This document shows, piece by piece, positions 1-11,629 of a DNA stretch of 64,000 nucleotides. The stretch lies in assembly GCA_024349245.1 (NCBI GenBank), contig JALDNG010000784.1, forward strand, positions 1 through 64,000, in the 5' to 3' direction. Source of the DNA: Neodontobutis hainanensis (taxonomy: Eukaryota; Chordata; Actinopteri; Gobiiformes; Odontobutidae). Every line of letters begins with the position of its first letter. Position 1 is the first letter of the stretch. The notes beneath the pieces were generated by a model. That model ran no database searches and was not told where the DNA came from. It saw only the letters and a list, made by a program, of their open reading frames with translations. A program made the translations under genes and the position numbers.

Positions 1-3000
1 TGCCTCTGCCTCCTCTGGTCACTCTGTGGCCTCTGCCTCCTCTGGTCTCTTTGTCTCCTCTGCCTCCTCTAGTCACTCTGTGGGCTCTGCCTCCTTTGGT
101 CTCTCTGTCTCCTCTGCCTCCTCTCCTCTAACTGCCTCGTCTGGTCTCTCTGCCTCCTCTGCTTCCTCTCGTCTCTCTGTGGCCTCTGCCTAAACTGCTC
201 TCTCTGTCTCCCCTGCCTCTACTGGTCTCTCTGCCTTCTCTGCCTCCTCTGCTCTCTCTACCTCCATTGGTCTCTCTGTGGCCTCTGCCTCTTGTGGTCT
301 CTCTGTGGCCTCTGCCTTCTCTGGTCTCTCTGTGGCCACTGCCTCCTCTGGTCTCTCTGTGGCATCTGCCTTTTCTGGTCTCTCTGCCTCTTCTGGTCTC
401 TCTGTGGCCTCTGCCTCTTCTGGTCTCTCTGTGGCCTCTGCCTCCTCTGGATTCTCTGTCTCCTCTGGTCTTTGTGTGGCCTCTGTCTCCTCTAGTCTCT
501 CTACCTCCCCTGCTTCCTCTCGTCTCTCTGTGTCCTCTGCCTCCACTGGTCTCTCTGTGGCCTCTGCCTCCTCTGGTCTTTTGTCTCCTCTGCCTCCTCT
601 AGTCACTGTGTGGCCTCTGCCTCCTTTGGTCTCTCTGCCTTCTCTGCCTCCTCTTCTTTAACTTCCTCCTCTGGTCTCTCTGTCTCTCTGCCTCATCTGG
701 TCTCTCTGTGGCCTCTGCCTCCTCTGGTCTCTCTGCTTCCTTTGCCTCCACTGGTCTCTCTATTGCCTCTGCCTCCTCTGGTCTCTCTGTGGCCTATGCC
801 TCCTCTGGTCTCTCTGTCTCTCTGCCTCATCTGGTCTCTCTGTGGCCTCTGCATCCTCTGGTCTCTCTGAAGCCTCTGCCTTCTGCTCTCTCTGTGGCCG
901 CTGCCTCCACTTGTCTCTCTGTGGCATTTGCCTTTTCTGGTCTCTCTGCCTCCTCTGCCTCCTCTGGTCTGCCTGTGACCTCTGCCTCATCTGGTCTCTC
1001 TATAGCCTCTGTCTCCTCTGGACTCTCTGCCTTCTCTGCATCCTCTAGTCTCTCTGTGGCTTTTGCCTCCTCTTGTCTCTCTGTCTTTCTGCCTCCTCTA
1101 GTCACCGTGTGGCCTCTGCCTCCTCTGGACTCTCTGCCTCCTCTAGTCTTTCTGTGACACTTCCTCCTCTAGAGTCTCTGCCTCCCCTGCTTCCTCTCGT
1201 CTCTCTGTCTCGTCTGCCTCCTCTGGTCTCTCTGCCTCCTCTGCCTCCTCTGGTCTCTATGTGGCCTCTGCCTCCTCTGGTCTCTCTGTGGCCTCTGACT
1301 TCTCTTGTCTCTCTGCCTCCTCTGCCCCCTCTGGTCTCTCAATCTCTACTGGTCTCTCTATTGCCTGTGCCTCCTCTGGTCTCTCTGTTGCCTCTGCCTC
1401 CTCTGGTCTCTCTGCCTCCTCTGCTTCCTCTCGTCTCTCTGTGGCCTCTTCCTCCTCTGCTCTCTCTGTCTCCCCTGCCTCCACTGGTCTCTCTGCCTTC
1501 TCTGCCTCCTCTGAACTCTCTACCTCCACTGGTCTCTCTGTGACCTCTGCAATCCTCTGGTCTCTCTGTGGCCTATGCCTCCTCTGGATTCTCTCATGGC
1601 CTATGCCTCCACTGGTCTCTCTGTCTCCTCTGCCTCCTTTCATCTCTCTGTGGCCTCTGCATCTTCTGGTCTCTCTGTGGCCTCTGCCTCCTCTTGTCTC
1701 TCTATTCCTCTGCCTCCTCTGGTCTCTCTGTGGCCTCTGCATCTTCTGGTCTCTCTGTGGCCTCTGCCTCCTCTTGTCTCTCTTTTCCTCTACCTCCTCT
1801 GGTCTCTCTGTGTCCTCTGTCTCCTCTGGACTCTCTGTGGCCTTTGCCTCCTCTTGTCTCTCTGTCTTTCTGCCTCCTCTGAACTCTTGGTGGTCTCTGC
1901 CTCCTCTTGTCTCTCTGCCTCCTCTGCCTCCTCTGGTCTCTCTGTGGCCTCTGCCTCCTCTGGTCTCTCTCTGGCCTCTGCCTTCTATTGTCTGTCTGCC
2001 TCCTATGCCCCATCTGGTCTCTCTGATTCCACTGGTCTCTCTATTGCTTCTGCCTCCTCTGGACTGTATGCCTCCTCTGATCTATTTGTGGCCTCTGCCG
2101 CCTCTGGTCTCTCTGCCTTCTCTTCCTCCTCTGCTTCCTCTCGTCTCTCTGTGGCCTCTGCCTCCTATGGTCTCTCTGTCTCCTCTGCCTCCTCTGGTCT
2201 CTCTGCCTCCTCTGCTTCCTCTCGTCTCTCTGTGGCCTCTGCCTCCTCTGCTCTCTCTCTCTCCCTGCCTCCACTGGTCTCTCTGCTCTCTCTACCTCCA
2301 CTGGTCTCTCTGTGACCTTTGCAATCCTCTAGTCTCTCTGTGGCCTATGCCTCCTCTGGATTCTCTCATGGCCTCTGCCTCCTCTAGACTCTCTGCCTCC
2401 TCTGGTCTCTCTGTCTCCTCTGCCTCCTCTGGTCTCTCTGCCTCCTCTGCTTCCTCTCGTCTCTCTGTGGCCTCTGCCTCCTCTGCTCTCTCTCTCTCTG
2501 CCTCCACTGGTCTCTCTGGCCTCTCTACCTCCACTGGTCTCTCTGTGACCTCTGCAATCCTCTCTAGTCTCTCTGTGGCCTATGCCTCCTCTGGATTCTC
2601 TCATGGCCTCTGCCTCCTCTAGACTCTCTGCCTCCCTGCTCTCTCGTCTCTCTGTCGTCTGCCTCCTCTGGATTCTCTGTGGCCTCTGCCTCCTCTGGTC
2701 TCTCTGCGGCCTCTGCCTCCTCTGGTCTCTCTGCCTCCTCTGCCTCCTCTGGATTCTCTGTGGCCTCTGCCTCCTCTGGTCTCTCTGTGGCCTCTGTCTT
2801 CTTGTCTCTGCCTCCTCTGCCCCTCCTCTGGTCTCCTTTCTCTACTGGTCTCTCCTCTGCCTCCTCCTCTGGTCTCTCTGTGGCCTCTGCCTCCTCTGCC
2901 TCTCTGTCTCCCCTGCCTCCACTGGTCTCTCTGCCTTCTCTGCCTCCTCTGCTCTCTCTACCTCCACTGGTCTCTCTGTGACCTCTGCAATCCTCTGGTC

Positions 3001-4955
3001 TCTCTGTGGCCTATGCCTCCTCTGGTCTCTCTGCGGCCTCTGCCTCCTCTGGTCTCTCTGTGAACTCTGCCTCCTCTGGTCTCTGTGTGGCCTCTGCCTC
3101 CACTGGTCTCTCTGTCTCCTCTGCCTCCTTTCATCTCTTTGTGGCCTCTGCATCTTCTGGTCTCTCTGTGGCCTCTGCCTCCTTCTCTCTATTCCTCTGC
3201 CTCCTCTGGTCTCTCTGTGGCCTCTGCATCTTCTGGTCTCTCTGTGGCCTTTGCCTCCTCTTGTCTCTCTGTCTTTCTGCCTCCTCTGAACTCTTGGTGG
3301 CCTCTGCCTTCTCTGGTCTTCTCTGCCTCCTCTGCCTCCTCTGGTCTCTCTGTGGCCTCTGCCTCCTCTGGTCTCTCTCTGGCCTCTGCCTTCTATTGTC
3401 TGTCTGCCTCCTATGCCCCATCTGGTCTCTCTGACTCCACTGGTCTCTATATTGCCTCTGCCTCCTCTGGACTGTCTGCCTCCTCATATCTATTTGTGGC
3501 CTCTGCCTCCTCTGGTCTCTCTGCCTCCTCTGCCTCCTCTGCTTCCTCTCGTCTCTCTGTGGCCTCTGCCTCCTCTGGTCTCTCTGTCTCCTCTGCCTCC
3601 TCTTGTCTCTCTGACTCCTCTGCCTCCTCTGGTCTCTCTGTGGCCTCTGCCTCCTCTGTTCTCTCTGTGGCCTCTGCCTTCTCTTTTCTCTCTGTCTCCT
3701 CTGTCCCCTCTGGTCTCTCTGCCTCCACTGGTCTCTATTGCCTCTGCCTCCTCTCGTCTCTCTGTGGCCTCTGCCTCCTCTGGTCTCTTTGTCTCCTCTG
3801 CCTCCTCTAGTCACTCTGTGGCCTCTGCCTCCTCTGGTCTCTTTGTGTCCTCTGCCTCCACTGGTCTCTCTGCCTTCTCTGCCTCCTCTGCTCTCTCTAC
3901 CTCCACTGGTCTCTCTGTGACCTCTGCAATCCTCTGGTCTCTCTGTGGCCTATGTCTCTTTTGGATTCTCTGTGGCCTCTGCCTCCTCTGGTTTCCTCTG
4001 CCTCCTCTCGTCTCTCTGTGGCCTCTGCCTCTTCTGGTCTCTCTGTGGTCTCTGCCTCCTTTTGTCTCTCTATTCCTCTGCCTCCTCTGGTCTCTCTGTG
4101 GCCTCGTTCTCCTCTGCTCTCTGCCTCCTCTGCATCCTCTTGTCTCTCTGCCTCCTCTGGTCTCTCTGTCTTTCTGCCTCCTCTGAACTCTCTGGCCTCT
4201 GCCTCTCTGGTCTCACTGTGGCCTCTGCCTCCTCTGCTCTCTCTGACTCCTTTGCCTCCTCTGGTCTCTCTGTGGCCTCTGCCTCCTCTGGTCTCTCTGT
4301 GGCCGCTGCCTTCTCTTGTCTGTCTGCCTCTTATGCCCCTCTGGTCTCTCTGCCTCCATTGGTCTCTCTATTACCTCTGCCTCCTGCTAGTCTCTCTGTG
4401 GCCTCTGCCTCCTCTGGTCTCTCTGTCTTTCTGCCTCAACTGAACTCTCGGTGGCCTCTTCCCCTCTGGTCTAACTGTGGCCTCTTCTTCTGCTCTCTCT
4501 ATCTCCTCTGCCTCCTCTCGTCTCTCTGTGGCCTCTGCCTCCTCTGGTCTCTCTGTGGCCTCTGCCTTCTCTTGACTCTCTGCCTCCTCTGCCTCCTCTA
4601 GTCTCTCTGCCTCCACTGCTCTTTTTGCCTCTGCCTACTCTAGTCACTCTATGGCCTCTGCCTCCTCTTGACTCTCTGCCTCCTCTGGTCTCTTTGTGGC
4701 CTCTGCCTCCTCTGGTCTGTCTGCCTCCGCTGCTCTAACTGCCTCCTCTGGTCTCTCTGTGGCCTCTGCCTCCTCTGGTCTTTCTGTGGCCTCTGCCTCC
4801 TCTGGTCTCTCTGTGGCCTCTACCTCCTCTGGCCTCTCATTGGCCTCTGCCTCCTCTGGACTCTCTGCCTCCTCTGGTCTTTTGTGGCCTCTGCCTTCTC
4901 TGGTCTCTCTGCCTCCTCTGCTCCCTCTGCTCTGTGCCTCCACTGGTCTCTCAAT
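1..4955. repeat. Higher-order repeat block, copy 1 of the array
   Basis: Rare variants in this block recur in the same order one period later. For example, the gtgggc variant at about 81 recurs at about 5,036, the gtcaccgtgtgg variant at 1,101 recurs at 6,056, and the gaactc variant at 1,511 recurs at 6,465. The offset is 4,954-4,955 bp over the first 1.5 kb. It shrinks to about 4,824 by position 3,288 because of small deletions in the second block. The block is therefore a unit of a higher-order repeat, not a random string of 27-mers. Confidence 0.85.
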
Positions 4956-7900
4956 TGCCTCTGCCTCCTCTGGTCACTCTGTGGCCTCTGCCTCCTCTGG
5001 TCTCTTTGTCTCCTCTGCCTCCTCTAGTCACTCTGTGGGCCCTGCCTCCTTTGGTCTCTCTGTCTCCTCTGCCTCCTCTCCTCTAACTGCCTCGTCTGGT
5101 CTCTCTGCCTCCTCTGCTTCCTCTCTCTCTCTGTGGCCTCTGCCTAAACTGCTCTCTGTCTCCCCTGCCTCTACTGGTCTCTCTGCCTTCTCTGCCTCCT
5201 CTGCTCTCTCTACCTCCATTGGTCTCTCTGTGGCCTCTGCCTCTTGTGGTCTCTCTGTGGCCTCTGCCTTCTCTCGTCTCTCTGTGGCTACTGCCTACTC
5301 TGGTCTCTCTGTGGCATCTGCCTTTTCTTGTCTCTCTGCCTCTTCTGGTCTCTCTGTGGCCTCTGCCTCTTGGTCTCTCTGTGGCCTCTGCCTCCTCTGG
5401 ATTCTCTGTCTCCTCTGGTCTTTGTGTGGCCTCTGTCTCCTCTAGTCTCTCTACCTCCCCTGCTTCCTCTCGTCTCTCTGTGTCCTCTGCCTCCACTGGT
5501 CTCTCTGTGGCCTCTGCCTCCTCTGGTCTTTTTGTCTCCTCTGCCTCCTCTAGTCACTGTGTGGCCTCTGCCTCCTTTGGTCTCTCTGCCTTCTCTGCCT
5601 CCTCTTCTTTAACTTCCTCCTCTGGTCTCTCTGTCTCTCTGCCTCATCTGGTCTCTCTGTGGCCTCTGCCTCCTCTGGTCTCTCTGCTTCCTTTGCCTCC
5701 ACTGGTCTCTCTATTGCCTCTGCCTCCTCTGGTCTCTCTGTGGCCTATGCCTCCTCTGGTCTCTCTGTCTCTCTGCCTCATCTGGTCTCTCTGTGGCCTC
5801 TGCATCCTCTGGTCTCTCTGAAGCCTCTGCCTTCTCTGCTCTCTCTGTGGCCGCTGCCTCCACTTGTCTCTCTGTGGCATTTGCCTTTTCTGGTCTCTCT
5901 GCCTCCTCTGCCTCTTCTGGTCTGCCTGTGACCTCTGCCTCATCTGGTCTCTCTATAGCCTCTGTCTCCTCTGGACTCTCTGCCTTCTCTCTGCATCCTC
6001 TAGTCTCTCTGTGGCTTTTGCCTCCTCTTGTCTTTCTGTCTTTCTGCCTCCTCTAGTCACCGTGTGGCCTCTGCCTCCTCTGGACTCTCTGCCTCCTCTA
6101 GTCTTTCTGTGACACTTCCTCCTCTAGAGTCTCTGCCTCCCCTGCTTCCTCTCTTCTCTCTGTCTCGTCTGCCTCCTCTGGTCTCTCTGCCTCCTCTGCC
6201 TCCTCTGGTCTCTATGTGGCCTCTGCCTCCTCTGGTCTCTCTGTGGCCTCTGACTTCTCTTGTCTCTCTGCCTCCTCTGCCCCTCTGGTCTCTCAATCTC
6301 TACTGGTCTCTATTGCCTGTGCCTCCTCTGGTCTCTCTGTTGCCTCTGCCTCCTCTGGTCTCTCTGCCTCCTCTGCTTCCTCTCGTCTCTCTGTGGCCTC
6401 TTCCTCCTCTGCTCTCTCTGTCTCCCCTGCCTCCACTGGTCTCTCTGCCTTCTCTGCCTCCTCTGAACTCTCTACCTCCACTGGTCTCTCTGTGACCTCT
6501 GCAATCCTCTGGTCTCTCTGTGGCCTATGCCTCCTCTGGATTCTCTCATGGCCTATGCCTCCACTGGTCTCTCTGTCTCCTCTGCCTCCTTTCATCTCTC
6601 TGTGGCCTCTGCATCTTCTGGTCTCTCTGTGGCCTCTGCCTCCTCTTGTCTCTCTATTCCTCTGCCTCCTCTGGTCTCTCTGTGGCCTCTGCATCTTCTG
6701 GTCTCTCTGTGGCCTCTGCCTCCTCTTGTCTCTCTTTTCCTCTACCTCCTCTGGTCTCTCTGTGTCCTCTGTCTCCTCTGGACTCTCTGCCTTCTCTGCA
6801 TCCTCTAGTCTCTCTGTGGCCTTTGCCTCCTCTTGTCTCTCTGTCTTTCTGCCTCCTCTGGTCTCTCTGTGGCCTCTGCCTCCTCTGGTCTCTCTCTGGC
6901 CTCTGCCTTCTATTGTCTGTCTGCCTCCTATGCCCCATCTGGTCTCTCTGATTCCACTGGTCTCTCTATTGCTTCTGCCTCCTCTGGACTGTATGCCTCC
7001 TCTGATCTATTTGTGGCCTCTGCCTCCTCTGGTCTCTCTGCCTCCTCTTCCTCCTCTGCTTCCTCTCGTCTCTCTGTGGCCTCTGCCTCCTCTGGTCTCT
7101 CTGTCTCCTCTGCCTCCTCTGGTCTCTCTGCCTCCTCTGCTTCCTCTCGTCTCTCTGTGGCCTCTGCCTCCTCTGCTCTCTCTACCTCCACTGGTCTCTC
7201 TGTGACCTCTGCAATCCTCTAGTCTCTCTGTGGCCTATGCCTCCTCTGGATTCTCTCATGGCCTCTGCCTCCTCTAGACTCTCTGCCTCCTCTGGTCTCT
7301 CTGTCTCCTCTGCCTCCTCTGGTCTCTCTGCCTCCTCTGCTTCCTCTCGTCTCTCTGTGGCCTCTGCCTCCTCTGCTCTCTCTCTCTCTCTACCTCCACT
7401 GGTCTCTCTGTGACCTCTGCAATCCTCTAGTCTCTCTGTGGCCTATGCCTCCTCTGGATTCTCTCATGGCCTCTGCCTCCTCTAGACTCTCTGCCTCCCC
7501 TGCTTTCTCTCGTCTCTCTGTCTCGTCTGCCTCCTCTGGTCTCTCTGCCTCCTCTGCCTCCTCTGGATTCTCTGTGGCCTCTGCCTCCTCTGGTCTCTCT
7601 GTGGCCTCTGTCTTCTCTTGTCTCTCTGCCTCCTCTGCCTCCTCTGGTCTCTCTGTCTCTACTGGTCTCTCTATTGCCTGTGCCTCCTCTGGTCTCTCTG
7701 TGGCCTCTGCCTCCTCTTCTCTCTCTGTCTCCCCTGCCTCCACTGGTCTCTCTGCCTTCTCTGCCTCCTCTGCTCTCTCTACCTCCACTGGTCTCTCTGT
7801 GACCTCTGCAATCCTCTGGTCTCTCTGTGGCCTATGCCTCCTCTGGTCTCTCTGCGGCCTCTGCCTCCTCTGGTCTCTCTGTGAACTCTGCCTCCTCTGG

Positions 7901-9948
7901 TCTCTGTGTGGCCTCTGCCTCCACTGGTCTCTCTGTCTCCTCTGCCTCCTTTCGTCTCTTTGTGGCCTCTGCATCTTCTGGTCTCTCTGTGGCCTCTGCC
8001 TCCTCTTGTCTCTCTATTCCTCTGCCTCCTCTGGTCTCTCTGTGGCCTCTGCATCTTCTGGTCTCTCTGTGGCCTTTGCCTCCTCTTGTCTCTCTGTCTT
8101 TCTGCCTCCTCTGAACTCTTGGTGGCCTCTGCCTTCTCTGGTCTCTCTGCCTCCTCTGCCTCCTCTGGTCTCTCTGTGGCCTCTGCCTCCTCTGGTCTCT
8201 CTCTGGCCTCTGCCTTCTATTGTCTGTCTGCCTCCTATGCCCCATCTGGTCTCTCTGACTCCACTGGTCTCTATATTGCCTCTGCCTCCTCTGGACTGTC
8301 TGCCTCCTCATATCTATTTGTGGCCTCTGCCTCCTCTGGTCTCTCTGCCTCCTCTGCCTCCTCTGCTTCCTCTCGTCTCTCTGTGGCCTCTGCCTCCTCT
8401 GGTCTCTCTGTCTCCTCTGCCTCCTCTTGTCTCTCTGACTCCTCTGCCTCCTCTGGTCTCTCTGTGGCCTCTGCCTCCTCTGTTCTCTCTGTGGCCTCTG
8501 CCTTCTCTTTTCTCTCTGTCTCCTCTGTCCCCTCTGGTCTCTCTGCCTCCACTGGTCTCTCTATTGCCTCTGCCTCCTCTCGTCTCTCTGTGGCCTCTGC
8601 CTCCTCTGGTCTCTTTGTCTCCTCTGCCTCCTCTAGTCACTCTGTGGCCTCTGCCTCCTCTGGTCTCTTTGTGTCCTCTGCCTCCACTGGTCTCTCTGCC
8701 TTCTCTGCCTCCTCTGCTCTCTCTACCTCCACTGGTCTCTCTGTGACCTCTGCAATCCTCTGGTCTCTCTGTGGCCTATGTCTCTTTTGATTCTCTGTGG
8801 CCTCTGCCTCTTCTGGTTTCTCTGTCTCCTCTGCCTCCTCTCGTCTCTCTGTGGCCTCTGCCTCTTCTGGTCTCTCTGTGGTCTCTGCCTCCTTTTGTCT
8901 CTCTATTCCTCTGCCTCCTCTGGTCTCTCTGTGGCCTCGTTCTCCTCTGCTCTCTCTGCCTCCTCTGCATCCTCTTGTCTCTCTGCCTCCTCTGGTCTCT
9001 CTGTCTTTCTGCCTCCTCTGAACTCTCGGTGGCCTCTGCCCCTCTGGTCTCACTGTGGCCTCTGCCTCCTCTGCTCTCTCTGACTCCTTTGCCTCCTCTG
9101 GTCTCTCTGTGGCCTCTGCCTCCTCTGGTCTCTCTGTGGCCGCTGCCTTCTCTTGTCTGTCTGCCTCTTATGCCCCTCTGGTCTCTCTGCCTCCATTGGT
9201 CTCTCTATTACCTCTGCCTCCGCTAGTCTCTCTGTGGCCTCTGCCTCCTCTGGTCTCTCTGTCTTTCTGCCTTCTCTGAACTCTCGGTGGCCTCTGCCCC
9301 TCTGGTCTCACTGTGGCCTCTGCCTCCTCTGCTCTCTATGACTCCTTTGCCTCCTCTGGTCTCTCTGTGGCCGCTGCCTTCTCTTGTCTGTCTGCCTCCT
9401 ATGCCCCTCTCTGGTCTCTCTGCCTCCACTGGTCTCTCTATTGCCTCTGCCTCCTCTGGTCTCTCTCTGGCATATGCCTCCTCGGGTCTCTTTGTCTCCT
9501 CTGCCTCCTCTAGTCACTCTGTGGCCTCTGCCTCCTCTGGTCTCTCTGCCTCCTCTGCCTCCTCTGCTCTTACTGCCTCTTTCTCTCTCTCTCTGCCTCC
9601 TCTGGTCTCTCTGTGGCCTCTGCCTTCTCTGGTCTCTATTTGGCCACTGCCTACTCTGGTCTCTCTGAGGCATCTGCCTTTTCTGGTCTGTCTGCCTCCT
9701 CTGCCCCCCTGGTCTCTCTGTGGCCTCTGCCTTCTCTGGTCTCTATCTGGCCACTGCCTACTCTGTTCTCTCTGAGGCATCTGCCTTTTCTGGTCTGTCT
9801 GTGTCCTCTGCCTCCTCTAGTCTCTCTGTGGCCTCTGCCTCCTCTGGTCTGTCTGTGTCCTCTGCCTCCTCTGGTCTCTCTGTGGCCTTTGCCTCCTCTT
9901 GTCTCTCTGTCTCTTCTGCCTCCACTGGTCTCTCTGTGGCCTCTGGCA
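4956..9948. repeat. Higher-order repeat block, copy 2 of the array
   Basis: This is the second block, aligned to copy 1 at a nearly constant offset. It differs by unit losses (for example between about 7,200 and 7,450 against 2,300-2,600) and by single-base changes. Near its right end a segment of about 265 bp, beginning with the ctctcggtggcctctgcccc variant, occurs twice (about 9,022 and 9,287). The last units before 9,948 are of the ordinary 27-bp type. I cannot tell from sequence alone whether the block duplication is real or an assembly duplication. Confidence 0.8.
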
Positions 9949-10135
9949 TTTAGACATTTAGGTTTATCTGTCCAGTAGGAACTACAATGTTGTAAGAAAA
10001 GGCCGTTCTGAGAAAAGCCTTTCAGTCTCCACTCTCCATTAGTGGAGCTGGATTCACAGCTCAGTGAGACTTTGTCAGACGTGAAGTGCTGTGATCTGTC
10101 AGGACTCACTGTGAGAGACACTGGGGACTCAACAT
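9949..10135 (-). pseudogene. Ig exon of copy A, cut by the minisatellite
   Basis: The acceptor AG lies at 10,136-10,137 (ttttgcag). The exon opens with DVESPVSLTVSPDRSQ, contains the first Ig cysteine (VSLSCES) and GEWRLKGFSQNG, and reaches CSSYWTDKPKCLN. At that point the sequence becomes the 27-bp array in the same reading frame (ARGHRETSGG). The second half of the domain, expected to hold a WCESGSG-type second cysteine, is missing here but is present in copy B at 52,144-52,200. The open frame continues about 300 bp into the array before a stop. Confidence 0.8.
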
Positions 10136-10236
10136 CTGCAAAACAACAAGTGCATAAATAATGAAGAATTAAAATAACATAAACACTTCCAGTTTCTAAA
10201 TATCTCTGAATGATTAGCAATAAATAAAGATCCTAC

Positions 10237-10535
10237 CTTTAGTCCAGACAAACTTGGGCTGACTGTATTCAGAGTAAAACAGAGGACGCCTCGTCCTGCT
10301 CTACACACAAACCCTGCTGTGTTGGTCTGGTGCTGAACGCTGAAGGAGTCCTGTTCAGTCCCATTACTGTGACCTGGGAGCAGCTCATATCTGTAAGAGT
10401 CTGATGAATGAGGAACAGCCTTGTACCAGTAAAAGGTCCATCCTGCAGACGTCTGTTTAACACCACAGCTCAGAGAGACAGAGACTCCAGGATTCAGCCA
10501 TGACGGAGACACAGACAGGACAGGCTGGAGTTTAC
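10237..10535 (-). pseudogene. Ig exon of copy A (penultimate)
   Basis: Bounded by an AG acceptor (10,536-10,537) and a GTAGGA donor. It codes an Ig domain with VSVSLSCGV, WTFYWYKAVP, the stretch RYELLPGHSNGT with one N-glycosylation sequon (NGT), and FVCRAGRG. After CRAGRG the frame that should end in QPKFVWTK is shifted by one base near 10,290. Copy B (52,354-52,651) has an extra base there and reads correctly through it. The exon is otherwise intact. Confidence 0.78.
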
Positions 10536-10629
10536 CTGTTTGAACACTCATTAGATATCATTTGTCTTATTGTGTTTTTAAATTGTCAGTGTAATAATGT
10601 AATAATGAATAATGTGAGATGAAACCTAC

Positions 10630-10895
10630 TGTTGGACACATGTAATGTAACCTGGCTGCTCCATTCAGTTGCTTTATGTTGGTCATGTCTCATTATTCCT
10701 CTGCAGCTGTATTTGCCACTGTTCCTGAAGCAGCAGCACTTATTATCATTACTTTATCTTCTTTATTAGAAAAGCTCACACCAGATTTGTTCCATTCATA
10801 CGTCCACTCAGTGTCTGCTCCGTGTATTTCACATCTGAGAGTGACCTGCTCTCCTGGGAATATCTCAGGCCACTTTGGCTCCAGAGACACAGCAG
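10630..10895 (-). pseudogene. Ig exon of copy A, one-base break
   Basis: The acceptor is cacag at 10,896-10,900 and the donor is GTAGGT. The domain reads SLEPKWPEIFPGEQVTLRC, then EWTYEWNKSG, up to an alanine-rich stretch. At about 10,733 one base is lost and the expected KYSCRG with the second cysteine moves to another frame. The rest (TEWSSQVTLHVSN) is recognisable in that frame. Copy B has no counterpart of this exon. Confidence 0.72.
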
Positions 10896-11037
10896 CTGTG
10901 TCAGAGACTGATCAGAACCAACACAGTTACAAACAAGACTGGAACAATATGAATAAATGTTTCATTAATTTAGCTTTGAAGATATTAAAGACTGATATGT
11001 TTCTAGTGATGTTTACAGATGATACAGACAAACTCAC

Positions 11038-11289
11038 CAACAGCATTAAGTCTGAAGGACTGACTGTCCTCAGTGAAATAAAGTGGGTCTCCTCTTCCTG
11101 CTCTGCACCAGTACACTCCTCCCACTGAGACACTTATTTGTTGTTGATCAGAAGAACCTTTGAATAACTCTGTGTCTCTGAACCAGTAATATTTCCAACC
11201 AGATGAAGCTGGAGTCACAGAGCAGCTCAGAGTCACTCTGCCTCCAGACTGAACCTCTGTCTCACCAGTCACTGTGGCCTTTGGCTTTT
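11038..11289 (-). CDS. Ig exon of copy A, intact
   Basis: This is 252 bp (84 codons) between a clean acceptor (tgatccacag) and a GTGAGT donor, open throughout. It begins KPKATVTGETEVQSGGRV, has the first cysteine in VTLSCSV, the core WKYYWFRD, and the second cysteine in YWCRAGRGDP. It is the only Ig exon after the first one without visible damage. It has no copy in the 52-53 kb block, so a deletion there removed it. Confidence 0.72.
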
Positions 11290-11359
11290 CTGTGGATCAG
11301 AGTGGAAATGTATATAAATAACTTACTTGATATTGAACATAAAAGTTGTCCAGACTCAC

Positions 11360-11629
11360 TCAGTATGTTCAGTCTGGTCCTCTGCTCCACAGTGTTGTGA
11401 GATCTGGAGCTCTTTCTCCTCTACATCTGTAGTGTCCACTGTCAGACTCAGTAACTCTGGAGATTGTATATTCTTTTGTTGTTTGATGTAGGACTGAACC
11501 GGTCCTGCTCCACTGATACGTCCACTCAGTGTTTCCTCTGTCCTCAATCTCACATCTGAGAGTGAGACTGTCTCCAGAAAAGATCTCAGACCAGTTTGGA
11601 TTCAGACTCACTGTGGGTTCTGTCAACAT
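11360..11629 (-). pseudogene. Ig exon of copy A, frame lost near its end
   Basis: The acceptor is at 11,630-11,631 and the donor GTGAGT at 11,354-11,359. The domain reads EPTVSLNPNWSEIFSGDSLT, has its first cysteine in LRCEIED, then EWTYQWSRTG and the second cysteine in SGHYRCRG. Near 11,385 one base is missing compared with copy B (52,738), and the frame ends in a stop (SRGPD) instead of running on to the splice site as it does in B. Confidence 0.75.

Larger units (their letters stand above)
1..9948. repeat. Long pyrimidine-rich minisatellite array, 27-bp core unit
   Basis: The whole stretch is built from variants of a 27-bp unit (core: tggtctctctgtggcctctg followed by cctcctc). Shorter 18-bp versions lack the gtggcctct part. 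On the plus strand it is almost pure C/T plus G, on the minus strand purine-rich. Because 27 bp is nine codons and the unit has no stop in most frames, many long open frames appear on both strands: serine/leucine/proline-rich on plus, Glu/Arg-rich (RPEEAEATE-like) on minus. These frames break wherever a unit has an indel, and none has a gene-like start or domain, so I read the array as non-coding. It starts before the window and ends abruptly at about 9,948 inside an Ig exon. Confidence 0.93.

Noticed and set aside
190..606. Glu/Arg-rich minus-strand frames (RPEEAEATE repeats)
   Set aside because: Same reason. Equivalent frames occur all along the array and alternate with the QRRQRDQ and GGRGHRETR frames at each indel.
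1261..2622. 453-codon plus-strand open frame in the array (and the 433-codon one at 7,445-8,746)
   Set aside because: The 27-bp unit lacks stops in several frames on both strands, so long frames are expected. They start and end at unit indels, and no domain or signal is seen.
1..9948. CRISPR-like array
   Set aside because: The units are adjacent with no unique spacers, and this is a vertebrate genome.
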